Of a DNA stretch of 45,191 nucleotides, positions 28,738 through 36,783 are shown one piece after another. The notes beneath the pieces are model-generated. The model saw only the letters and a program-made list of their open reading frames with translations. It had not been told where the DNA came from and ran no database searches. The position numbers were made by a program, and so were the translations under genes. The stretch comes from a bacterium (lineage in GTDB: Bacteria > Patescibacteriota > Minisyncoccia > Phycocordibacterales > UBA2100), in the NCBI GenBank assembly GCA_030647655.1, contig JAUSJH010000007.1, positions 1 through 45,191 of the forward strand, given 5' to 3'. Numbering within the stretch: the first letter of the stretch is position 1; the number at the start of each line of letters is the position of its first letter.

Positions 28738-28760
28738 AGAATAACATGAGATGCTACAAT
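28738..28760. promoter_or_regulatory. Back-to-back extended -10 boxes serving divergent leaderless starts
   Basis: Minus TGTTATTCT (28746-28738) to ATG 28731; plus TGCTACAAT (28752-28760) to ATG 28768. Confidence 0.65.
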
Positions 28761-28767
28761 GTCTGAT

Positions 28768-29355
28768 ATGTCTTTTGAGCCTTTTGCGCCGCGATTGCAC
28801 GAGAAAATGAAGGAGGTGCTCATGAATAAAGATGCATCCGGACCCGCAGTCCATTACTATATGATCCGCGGAGGCTCGGAAAAGCGCAATATTACTGTCT
28901 TGGAGACCGGTACGGTCGGTGGAGAGTACATAAAAACGTATGGCCACTATCACGTCGGCGATCTTGACGAAACCTACTGGTTCATAGAAGGGGAAGGTTT
29001 CGTGCTTCAGCAGAGGCTTGTCGAAGAAGCGGGAGTGCCTCAGCCAGATCGAGTCGAAGAATTCAAGGCAATACGAGTAACAAAAGGTACATCCGTGTAT
29101 ATGCAGTCCGGATACGGCCACTTAATTGTGAATACGGGGAGTGTTTGGCTGGTTACGGTAGATGACTCTCCGGTGCAGGGGTCAAACGATTCGGCTTCAA
29201 TGCCCGGCCACGCCGATTACGAAATGGTCAAGAGTATGCGCGGCTTCGCGTACTACGTCGTTGAAAAAAACGGCACGCCGACCTTGGTGCCCAACAAACT
29301 TTACAAAGAGGTACGAAAAACTGATTTTGGCGGTATCGCGGTTGCCGAAAACTAA
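28768..29355 (+). CDS. Cupin-type (archaeal-type) glucose-6-phosphate isomerase
   Basis: EYIKTYGHYHVGDLDETYWFIEGEGFVLQQ; cupin GPI (PF06560-like). Confidence 0.85.
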   Translation: MSFEPFAPRLHEKMKEVLMNKDASGPAVHYYMIRGGSEKRNITVLETGTVGGEYIKTYGHYHVGDLDETYWFIEGEGFVLQQRLVEEAGVPQPDRVEEFKAIRVTKGTSVYMQSGYGHLIVNTGSVWLVTVDDSPVQGSNDSASMPGHADYEMVKSMRGFAYYVVEKNGTPTLVPNKLYKEVRKTDFGGIAVAEN

Positions 29356-29361
29356 CTTACC

Positions 29362-30162
29362 ATGCATATCGTCGCTGACATCGGGGGGACCAACATGCGC
29401 ATCGCCGCGGCTTCGACGGACTCGTTGGGGGAGATAAAGAAACTTCCGACGCCGAAAAGTCCGAAAGAAGCGATGGCTGAATTTGTGCGACTTGCGCGGG
29501 AATTGGTAGGGGAACGTCAAATCACGGACGTTGTGTGTGGGATCCGGTGGTTTGTCGTGGATGGCATTTTTCTTTCAGGCGATGGACCGCTCGAAGCATG
29601 GGGGGGACTACATCTTCGTAAAGAACTTTCGCGGGCACTGAATGCTCCCGTCACGATCATACATGACACTGCAGCCGTTGGACTTGGTGAAGTCTATGCG
29701 GGAGCTGGACGTGGGTCAAAAATCTGCGCGTACATCACTGTTTCCACGGGTGTTGGCGGCGACAGAATAGTCGATGGCCACATTGATCGCTCGACCTATC
29801 ATCCCGAAATCGGCCGACAACTCGTGAATGGCGAAAGACTGGAAGATATTGTTTCCGGAAGCGCGGTCCAGAGGAAATTCGGCATTCATCCAAAGGAGCT
29901 GGATTCGCTCGACGAGCGCAACAAACTTGCTGACACCTTGGCGATCGGGCTCTACAACACAGTTATGCATTGGTCGCCGGACACCATTGTTCTCGGGGGC
30001 TCAATGATAGTAGGCGTGAATCCCATTCCGATTCCGCGAATCCAAGAATCGCTCAACAAACTCCTCACCATATATCCGAAGCCGCCGGTTATAAAAATGG
30101 CAGAGCTCGGTGATAATGGCGGGCTTTGGGGCGGTCTTGCGCTTCTCAAACAAGCGGAGTAG
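29362..30162 (+). CDS. ROK-family sugar kinase (glucokinase-like)
   Basis: HIVADIGGTNMRIA; IIHDTAAVGLGE; ITVSTGVGG. Confidence 0.87.
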   Translation: MHIVADIGGTNMRIAAASTDSLGEIKKLPTPKSPKEAMAEFVRLARELVGERQITDVVCGIRWFVVDGIFLSGDGPLEAWGGLHLRKELSRALNAPVTIIHDTAAVGLGEVYAGAGRGSKICAYITVSTGVGGDRIVDGHIDRSTYHPEIGRQLVNGERLEDIVSGSAVQRKFGIHPKELDSLDERNKLADTLAIGLYNTVMHWSPDTIVLGGSMIVGVNPIPIPRIQESLNKLLTIYPKPPVIKMAELGDNGGLWGGLALLKQAE

Positions 30163-30757
30163 GAGTTTCTTTTCTTTGTCTGAAATATTCCCGCACGAGC
30201 GGAATACAGGTTACGATTATGATGATGAGAATAATGGGCGTTATGTATGTGTCGATGCCGGGAACTTTTTCTCCAAGATAAAAGCCGAGGAACGTAACGC
30301 CGGAGCCCCAGAGAAGGGCCCCAACTATGTTGTAGGCCACGAACGTCCGGTACCTCATATGCACAATGCCGGCGACGATGGGTGCGAACGTCCGTATTAT
30401 CGGTATAAAACGCGCTAGAACTATCGCAAGGAAGCCGTGCCTATCGTAGAAGTCCTTCGCACGCACGAGATGCTCACGGTGAAAAAAACGTGAGTTGGGC
30501 CGCTCAAAAAGCCGATATCCTACCTTCGCACCGAACCAGTAGCCCGCGTTGTCGCCGAGGATTGCCGCGAGCGTCAGAAGCGGGATAAGTATCCATACAT
30601 TGAATAATCCCTGCGATGCCAGAAGCCCTGCTGTAAAGAGCATTGATGCGCCGGGCAGGAAAAACCCGAAGAAAACGCCGGATTCGAGAAAGACCGCGGT
30701 GAAAAGGCCGGGATAGCCGACAAATTGAATGAGCGCGGGGAGCGAAAGTTCAGGCAT
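30146..30757 (-). CDS. DedA-family membrane protein
   Basis: GYPGLFTAVFLESGVFFGFFLPGASMLFTAG; RFIPIIRTFAPIVAGIVHM. Confidence 0.9.
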   Translation of the reverse strand: MPELSLPALIQFVGYPGLFTAVFLESGVFFGFFLPGASMLFTAGLLASQGLFNVWILIPLLTLAAILGDNAGYWFGAKVGYRLFERPNSRFFHREHLVRAKDFYDRHGFLAIVLARFIPIIRTFAPIVAGIVHMRYRTFVAYNIVGALLWGSGVTFLGFYLGEKVPGIDTYITPIILIIIIVTCIPLVREYFRQRKETPTPLV

Positions 30758-30758
30758 T

Positions 30759-32024
30759 TTAGACGAATGATTCCGGGATAGGGAATCGTTTGCAGAGTGT
30801 ACGGATTTCTTCGCGGATTCCGGCGAGCTTCTTTTCGTCACTCTTATTTTTCATAGCATCCACCATGAGCTCGGCGACCCGCGCCGATTCTTTTTCCATG
30901 AATCCGCGAGTGGTGATGGCGGGAGATCCGAAGCGGATGCCCGAGGGGTCCATCGGTTTTCTAGGATCGTCTGCAATCATGTTCTTGTTGAGAGTCATTC
31001 CAACGCGGTCGAGCAGTGTCTCGGCGTCCTTTCCCGAGATACCGAGAGAGCCGTATACATCAGCGAGAACGAGGTGATTGTCAGTCCCGCCGGTGATAAG
31101 ACGTATATTGTGAGCTTTGAACACCTCTGCCATTGCCTTGGCGTTTTTTATAATTTGCGCGGCATACACTTTGAAATTCGGGTGTTGAGCTTCACCAAAC
31201 GCGACTGCCTTGCCGGCAATATTGTTCATTATCGGTCCACCTTGAAACCCGGGGAACACCATTTTGTCGATCTTTTTTGCAAGTTCTTCGCTTTCTCGGG
31301 TGAGTATCATACCGCCGCGTGGGCCGCGGAGCGTTTTGTGTGTTGTTGTTAACATAATATCGAAACCGAAATCAAATGGATTTTTTGCCGCTTTCCCTGC
31401 GATGAGACCTGCAATGTGTGCGATGTCGGCAATCACGATTGCGCCGACTTCGCGCCCAATCTCGACGAATTTTGCGTAATTTAATTCTCGCGGATATGCC
31501 GAAAAGCCAGCCATAATCACCTTTGGCTTGTTTGCTTTCGCGACCTTCAGCATTTCATCGTAGTCAATCTCGCCCGTCTCTATGTCCTTCATCTTGTAAC
31601 GAATAAAGTTGAAGATCTTCGTTATGTAGGTGACCGGATGTCCATGCGTAAGATGTCCGCCATGCGAAAGATCCATACCCATGAGGGTGTCTCCCGGTTC
31701 CATAAGTGCGAAATATGTTGCTATGTTTGCGGGCGCTCCGGCATGGGGTTGTACGTTGGCATAAGCGCAATTGAAAAGTTTCTTCGCGCGCTCTATGGCC
31801 AATACCTCGACGGCATCAGTAAACTCCTGTCCGCCGTAATAACGTTTTCCGGGGTAACCTTCAGCGTATTTGTTCGTGAGACATGAGCCGTTGGCTTCCC
31901 GGACAGCTCTCGATACATAGTTCTCCGACGGGATAAGTTCCACTCCTTCCGCCTCGCGCTTTTCTTCGCCTTCAAGAGCGGCGAATACTTCGGGATCTTG
32001 TTTTTTCACGGAGTCGTAGTTCAT
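30759..32024 (-). CDS. glyA: Serine hydroxymethyltransferase
   Basis: ELIPSENYVSRAV; TTTHKTLRGPRGGMIL. Confidence 0.97.
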   Translation of the reverse strand: MNYDSVKKQDPEVFAALEGEEKREAEGVELIPSENYVSRAVREANGSCLTNKYAEGYPGKRYYGGQEFTDAVEVLAIERAKKLFNCAYANVQPHAGAPANIATYFALMEPGDTLMGMDLSHGGHLTHGHPVTYITKIFNFIRYKMKDIETGEIDYDEMLKVAKANKPKVIMAGFSAYPRELNYAKFVEIGREVGAIVIADIAHIAGLIAGKAAKNPFDFGFDIMLTTTHKTLRGPRGGMILTRESEELAKKIDKMVFPGFQGGPIMNNIAGKAVAFGEAQHPNFKVYAAQIIKNAKAMAEVFKAHNIRLITGGTDNHLVLADVYGSLGISGKDAETLLDRVGMTLNKNMIADDPRKPMDPSGIRFGSPAITTRGFMEKESARVAELMVDAMKNKSDEKKLAGIREEIRTLCKRFPIPESFV

Positions 32025-32701
32025 AAAATCGATTGTACTGCACGCTCGACATCCTGCCAAACCTCCTCGAGCGAGCGGTCGGCGTTTATGCTGATCGAAC
32101 GACCGTAGTCGTTAATATGCTTGGTGTACCCCTCACGCACACGCTCGTGGAATGCGACCGTCTCCTCGTCAAAGCGGTTCGGCGCCTCAAGGCGCAAATG
32201 TGCGCGCTCAAGCCCGATTTGGGGCGATACATTGAGGAAAATGGTGAAGTCAGGAATACAACCCCGATTCACGATGGCAAAAACGTTCTTGACGAGCGGA
32301 AGATATTCCATTTTTTGTCTCCCATATACTTGATAGGCGATAGTGGAAAGAACAAAACGATCGCAGACGACCATCTTTCCGCTTTCGAGCGCGGGCGCCA
32401 CAAGCTCGGCGATAAGTTGTGTGCGCGCGGCCATGAAGAGGAGAAGTTCGGTCGCGGTATCGATGCCGCGCGTATCTTTTGAAAGGACGAGCCTGCGGAT
32501 ATCCTCGCCGGTCTCCACGCCCCCAGGGTCGCGCGTGAAGACCGTGCCGCGCGGAAGCATTCCCCTCAATCGTTCTACCTGCGCCGATTTGCCCGAGCCT
32601 TCACCTCCTTCAAAAACGATGAATTTCCCGCGGGCCCCGTTAGAGGTGCCGCTTAAGGAGGTTATCTGTTCGTCATAAAGACCTCTAACGGGGCGGGTCA
32701 T
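32021..32701 (-). CDS. tmk: Thymidylate kinase with N-terminal extension
   Basis: GKFIVFEGGEGSGKSAQVERL; VFTRDPGG; CDRFVLSTIAYQ. Confidence 0.93.
   Translation of the reverse strand: MTRPVRGLYDEQITSLSGTSNGARGKFIVFEGGEGSGKSAQVERLRGMLPRGTVFTRDPGGVETGEDIRRLVLSKDTRGIDTATELLLFMAARTQLIAELVAPALESGKMVVCDRFVLSTIAYQVYGRQKMEYLPLVKNVFAIVNRGCIPDFTIFLNVSPQIGLERAHLRLEAPNRFDEETVAFHERVREGYTKHINDYGRSISINADRSLEEVWQDVERAVQSIL
32634..32694. repeat. Palindromic element in the tmk N-terminus, 14-bp perfect arms GCCCCGTTAGAGGT / ACCTCTAACGGGGC, 33-nt loop
   Basis: Arms 32634-32647 and 32681-32694. Confidence 0.93.
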
Positions 32702-32702
32702 A

Positions 32703-33668
32703 TTAGTTTGGTTGGTTCTCAAGATTGCGGAAACCGGCGACGGTGAGCTCGGCTTTTATCGGCGGGTGAGCTTCGTAGCCTTCAAGCGTCACGTGCTCGG
32801 GGCGGAACGCATCGAGTGAGATAACCGCGTCGGAAATCTTCACTTTCGGGAAAGCTTTGGGCTCGCGCGCAAGCTGCTCTTTGACCGCTTCTCTGTGGTC
32901 TTCATAGATGTGCGCGTCGCCGAAGGTGTGCACGAATTCTCCCGCTTCACGTCCGAGTATTTTCGCCACTATCTGGGCCAAGAGCGCGTAGCTCGCAATG
33001 TTGAAAGGGACGCCGAGGAACATGTCGGCGCTTCTCTGATAGAGCTGGAGGCAGACTTTGCCGTGCTTGATGTTCATCTGATACATGTTGTGGCAGATAG
33101 GGAAGTGATTTACCTCTTCGGGCTTTGCCATCGAATAGAGATATTCAGGGTTCCACGAAGTAACTATCGCATTGTGGCAACTCGGGTCATTTTTGAGCTC
33201 CCTCACGGCCCAGCCAAGCTGGTCGATGCCGCGTCCGTCTTTGGCCGGCCACCGTCGCCACATTTCGCCATAAATATGGCGCAGCTCACCCCGCTGTTTT
33301 GCAAAACTAGCATCGGATTTTATTTTCTGGACGAACTCGTCTTTCGTCATTTCAAGTAACTTTTCTTTCTTCGCGCGCTCCATGTAGATGCGATACGGGT
33401 AATCATCCCAAATATGCACGTCGTTATCGACGAGGTATTTGATGTTGGACTGGCCCGACATGAACCAATAGAGTTCGTGCAATACGCCTTTCCAATATAC
33501 TTTCTTCGTTGTCAGAAGCGGAAATCCCCGTGAGAGGTCGAAGCGAATTTGCCGCCCGAAAACGCTGTACGTCTTTTTGCCGTGACCAGTATCCACCTGC
33601 TCGTCGCCGTGTTCGAGCATTTCCCGAAGGAGGTCCAAGTACTGGTGTTCGGCATGACGCGTACCCAT
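32703..33668 (-). CDS. thyA: Thymidylate synthase
   Basis: FPLLTTKKVYWKGVLHELYWF; NHFPICHNMYQ; MFLGVPFNIASYALL. Confidence 0.96.
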   Translation of the reverse strand: MGTRHAEHQYLDLLREMLEHGDEQVDTGHGKKTYSVFGRQIRFDLSRGFPLLTTKKVYWKGVLHELYWFMSGQSNIKYLVDNDVHIWDDYPYRIYMERAKKEKLLEMTKDEFVQKIKSDASFAKQRGELRHIYGEMWRRWPAKDGRGIDQLGWAVRELKNDPSCHNAIVTSWNPEYLYSMAKPEEVNHFPICHNMYQMNIKHGKVCLQLYQRSADMFLGVPFNIASYALLAQIVAKILGREAGEFVHTFGDAHIYEDHREAVKEQLAREPKAFPKVKISDAVISLDAFRPEHVTLEGYEAHPPIKAELTVAGFRNLENQPN

Positions 33669-33670
33669 AT

Positions 33671-34237
33671 TTATTTCTTGACCCTTTTTTTTCCGGAACC
33701 TTTCTCAGACGCGAAATGCTTCCAGTTATCCTTGGCGAATCGTCCGGTCTTCCGATAATTTTGGGAAGGCGGAGACGAGAGCGTCGAGAAAGTTATCTGT
33801 GCGATCTTCATGCCGGGACGTAGGACGATAGGGATGTTGTTCTGGTTGGTTATCTCGAGGGTGATGTGCAAGAAGTGTCCCGGATTCACGATTCCGGCCG
33901 TGTTGTGGATCATAAGGCCAATGCGTGCAAGAGAGGATTTGCCGCTCAGCTGTATCAGATATTCGTTGGAACCGAAGAAATCTTTCGAGGAGCCGAGCAC
34001 CGAGATACCCGGACGCAAGATGAACTCGTTACCATCCCTGACTTTTATCTCGCGCGTCTTCGCATAAATCTTCTCTACCGGATCAATGATGGCTGTCGTG
34101 TATGCGTCATTGAGAAGAAACGTGTTGCCGAGCAGAATGTCATAACTCGCAGGCTGCAGACGTTTTACGTCGAAAGGCTTAAGCACGATTGTGCCGCTTT
34201 TTACGGCTTTTTTTATGTCTACGTCGGAAAGAAACAT
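33671..34237 (-). CDS. dcd: dCTP deaminase
   Basis: LQPASYDILLGN; SGKSSLARIGLMIHNTAGIVNPGH. Confidence 0.92.
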   Translation of the reverse strand: MFLSDVDIKKAVKSGTIVLKPFDVKRLQPASYDILLGNTFLLNDAYTTAIIDPVEKIYAKTREIKVRDGNEFILRPGISVLGSSKDFFGSNEYLIQLSGKSSLARIGLMIHNTAGIVNPGHFLHITLEITNQNNIPIVLRPGMKIAQITFSTLSSPPSQNYRKTGRFAKDNWKHFASEKGSGKKRVKK

Positions 34238-34241
34238 AAGG

Positions 34242-34916
34242 CTACTCTACCACGAAGACTTTTTCGGTCCCATAATACTCCGGCCAGTTGGCATTGTAGA
34301 AAGCAAACATACGCTCAAGCCGCTCCTGTGGCAATTCCTGCACACCGAGCCTCTGCATGAGGGCAGAGACCTCGCGGCGCGCGTCTCCGACGCGCGCCGC
34401 GTCAGTCACCACGAGCTCAAACTCCGCGAGCCAGCCGTAGCCGGCGTTCTTGTCGAGCGTCACATTGACGCCTTTGCAGACGTACTCTTCGCGCTCGCGT
34501 GACCATTTGGCTTGATACGAGAATCCTGCGGAGAGAAGGAGTGCGTCGAGATCCTCCAGCGGTAGCGGCACTTTCTCCTCGAGCTCCATTCTCGAGATGC
34601 CGTTCTCACTTGTCGTATCATCCACCGATACTTTGGTGACGATAAACACGTCACCGTCTTTATCGCGCGTGCGCACGGAGAAATTCTTGGAGCGTGCTAC
34701 AAGGTCGTTCAGTTTCACTTTTGCATCTGGGGAGAGATGCACGGAGAGAATTGTGGCAAGCTTATCGAGCGAGCCGCCTTCGAAATAGTGATTGAGCTGT
34801 TTGTTCTTGGAGTGTAGGGCGCACGAGGGGTCAAGAGTTTTCATAGCCGCGCGCACCTCGTCAGCCCGCTTTGAATTCCCGAGCAAGGCCTTTATTTCAA
34901 CCTCGTACGTTTGCAT
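34242..34916 (-). CDS. CYTH-domain protein (CyaB/ThTPase-like)
   Basis: YEVEIKALLG (ExExK-like), DVFIVTKVSVDD, MELEEKVPL, LAEFELVV. Confidence 0.75.
   Translation of the reverse strand: MQTYEVEIKALLGNSKRADEVRAAMKTLDPSCALHSKNKQLNHYFEGGSLDKLATILSVHLSPDAKVKLNDLVARSKNFSVRTRDKDGDVFIVTKVSVDDTTSENGISRMELEEKVPLPLEDLDALLLSAGFSYQAKWSREREEYVCKGVNVTLDKNAGYGWLAEFELVVTDAARVGDARREVSALMQRLGVQELPQERLERMFAFYNANWPEYYGTEKVFVVE
34373..34401. repeat. 13-bp perfect palindrome in CDS, CGCGGCGCGCGTC-TCC-GACGCGCGCCGCG
   Basis: 3-nt loop, inside the CYTH gene. Confidence 0.92.
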
Positions 34917-34945
34917 AGTTGAGGATACCCATTATAGTCGAGGCA
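34911..34945 (+). promoter_or_regulatory. folA promoter, predicted leaderless (TTGCAT-16-TATAGT, 6 nt to ATG)
   Basis: -10 34933-34938; ATG 34945. Confidence 0.6.
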
Positions 34946-35448
34946 TGAAGAAGTCGGTAGTAGCCGCTGTCGTCGCCATCGGGAAGAATCGCGAGCTCGG
35001 GCTTGGCGGGAAATTGCTCTGGCACATTCCCGACGACTTGAAGCGCTTCAAGCGGTTAACGCTCGGGCACCCTGTCATCATGGGGCGCAAGACGTTTGAG
35101 TCCATTGTCGGGTACATAGGTGGACCACTACCGGAGCGGACGAATATCGTGGTTACGCATGACCCCACATGGAAATACGAAGGTGTGATTACTGCGCCCT
35201 CACTTGAAGAGGCGATTGCAAAGGCGAAAGAACTCGACACGGAGGAAATCCATATCGGAGGCGGAGCCGAGATCTACAAACAAGCGTTGCCGTATATAGA
35301 CAAACTTTATCTAACCCTCATTGATGCCGAAGGTGAAGCCGACACTTTCTTCCCGCCGTACGAAAAGGAATTTACAAAGAAAGTATTTGAAGAGGCGAGA
35401 GAGTGGAACGGATTAAAATATTCGTGGGTGGATTTGGAGCGATGGTAG
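34945..35448 (+). CDS. folA: Dihydrofolate reductase
   Basis: VAAVVAIGKNRELGLGGKLLWHIPDDLKRFKRLTLGHPVIMGRKTFESI; EIHIGGGAEIYKQAL. Start moved downstream of the listed ORF. Confidence 0.95.
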   Translation: MKKSVVAAVVAIGKNRELGLGGKLLWHIPDDLKRFKRLTLGHPVIMGRKTFESIVGYIGGPLPERTNIVVTHDPTWKYEGVITAPSLEEAIAKAKELDTEEIHIGGGAEIYKQALPYIDKLYLTLIDAEGEADTFFPPYEKEFTKKVFEEAREWNGLKYSWVDLERW

Positions 35449-35468
35449 GGCGCGATTCTTGCATCTAG

Positions 35469-35505
35469 TAGACACATGCAGTAATTTTTCGTATACTGGT
35501 CGGCA
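35469..35505 (+). promoter_or_regulatory. Promoter of hicBA-2, predicted leaderless (TAGACA-17-TATACT, 7 nt to ATG)
   Basis: -35 35469-35474; -10 35492-35497; ATG 35505. Confidence 0.72.
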
Positions 35506-35747
35506 TGAAAAAGAAAATGCTGCATACGTTTACTGCGGTCTACAAGAAGGCGCGCGGCGGATACACCGTGTGGATTGAAGAGATTCCCGGAGTTATTTCC
35601 GAGGGTAAGACGAAAGTGCAAGCGACGGCGAACATCAAAGATGCCCTCGCGCTCATGCTTGAAACCAATCGCATCATGTCGTTCAAGGATGCGGTCGGCA
35701 ACATCGAACGTTCCCCCATTTCACTCGCTGTACCGGAAACAGTATGA
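35505..35747 (+). CDS. hicB: HicB-family antitoxin
   Basis: FTAVYKKARGGYTVWIEEIPGVISEGKTKVQATANIKDALALML. Confidence 0.86.
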   Translation: MKKKMLHTFTAVYKKARGGYTVWIEEIPGVISEGKTKVQATANIKDALALMLETNRIMSFKDAVGNIERSPISLAVPETV

Positions 35748-35932
35748 AGCGTGCGCGGCTTCTCGCGCACTTGCAGAGAAACGATTGCGTACTTCTGCGT
35801 GAAGGCGCAAAACATTCTATTTACATGAATCTCAAAACTGGAGCGCGAACGTCTGTGCCGCGGCACGTCACACTCTTGCCGTACACTGTCCGCGCCATTT
35901 GCAAGCAGTTAGGCATTTCGTATCCGCACTAG
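35744..35932 (+). CDS. hicA: HicA-family toxin
   Basis: MKRARLLAHLQRNDCVLLREGAKHSIYMNLKTGARTSVPRHVTL. Confidence 0.86.
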   Translation: MKRARLLAHLQRNDCVLLREGAKHSIYMNLKTGARTSVPRHVTLLPYTVRAICKQLGISYPH

Positions 35933-35963
35933 TGCCTCTTGCGTTCACTCACGCAAGCATCTG

Positions 35964-36041
35964 TTCACGAAAAAAGTATTTGAGGAATCACACGAGTGGA
36001 ACGGATTAAAATATCGCTGGGTGGATTTGGAGAGAGGCTAG
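35964..36041 (+). pseudogene. Remnant/duplicate of the folA 3' end (25 codons plus stop)
   Basis: FTKKVFEESHEWNGLKYRWVDLERG* against folA FTKKVFEEAREWNGLKYSWVDLERW* (21/25 aa, about 62/78 nt identical by eye). Confidence 0.92.
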
Positions 36042-36048
36042 AAACTTC

Positions 36049-36669
36049 TCAGGACTTTGCCGCTTCCGACAAGGCGCCCTTGATCGCGGACATCATTTGC
36101 TGTTCTCTGGGGAACTCACCGTTTGTAAGGGCGCTCTGCGGGTCCTGTTTGTCGATTTTTATGCCTCGCGCCGCATACATTTCCGCAATTACTGAGCCAA
36201 CGGTGTTTTCTTTGAATCCGCCATCTTTAGCTCGGGCTGCTTCGACCGCCTCTGTCGGAAATTGTACTCCACGCGGTGAGACAGAAACGCAGACTCTGCC
36301 GTTCGGAAGTTTTATGGCGGCGACGGCTTTATCTTCCCAGCCGCCATTACCGTCATCAAATATGCCACTCTCGACGCTTACGAAAGCATGAGGTCCCTTT
36401 GCCTCTGTGCCCACAAGACCTTCAGCACTCTGTATTCTGTTCCGTGCTCCTTGCTCCGCCTCGTCGCCAACGGGTTGTTCGTTAATCCCCGACTGAGCTT
36501 TCACACCAACGACATTAAAATTTCTTTTCGGAAAGAGTTCCAGTAAGACTTTTTTTACGGTCCCCACTTTTATCGCACTTGCAGAGGTAACAATGATCGA
36601 ATCGGGGAGTTGTAAGCCCTCAAACGAGTCTCGTAAAACATTCAGCCCAGAGTTAGTTTCTATTGTCAT
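36049..36669 (-). CDS. YjjX-like non-canonical purine NTP phosphatase (DUF84)
   Basis: SASAIKVGTVKKVLLELF; SGINEQPVGDEAEQGARNRIQSA; VSVESGIFDD. Confidence 0.82.
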   Translation of the reverse strand: MTIETNSGLNVLRDSFEGLQLPDSIIVTSASAIKVGTVKKVLLELFPKRNFNVVGVKAQSGINEQPVGDEAEQGARNRIQSAEGLVGTEAKGPHAFVSVESGIFDDGNGGWEDKAVAAIKLPNGRVCVSVSPRGVQFPTEAVEAARAKDGGFKENTVGSVIAEMYAARGIKIDKQDPQSALTNGEFPREQQMMSAIKGALSEAAKS

Positions 36670-36713
36670 GACCTCATTGTTCCAGACAAAACGAATTGGT
36701 CAAGACTAAAAAG

Positions 36714-36768
36714 TAAGAAACCCCGGGGCAGCGCACTACTGCTGCCACAACGGGGTCTCTGTTTCTTG
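36714..36768 (-). terminator. Stem-loop followed by T-rich run on the minus strand, downstream of the LOG gene
   Basis: Minus strand ACCCCG...CGGGGT with inner CAGC/GCTG stem, then TTTCTTACTTTTT. Confidence 0.65.
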
Positions 36769-36783
36769 TAGTTGTAGGTCGCG

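Noticed and set aside
28732-29121. Long N-terminal extension of the HAD ORF
   Set aside because: Lies antisense to the cupin GPI gene; the HAD motif begins right after the ATG at 28731.
34792-34944. Upstream extension of the folA ORF in the supplied track
   Set aside because: It covers the divergent CYTH gene start and the promoter; DHFR homology begins at the ATG at 34945.
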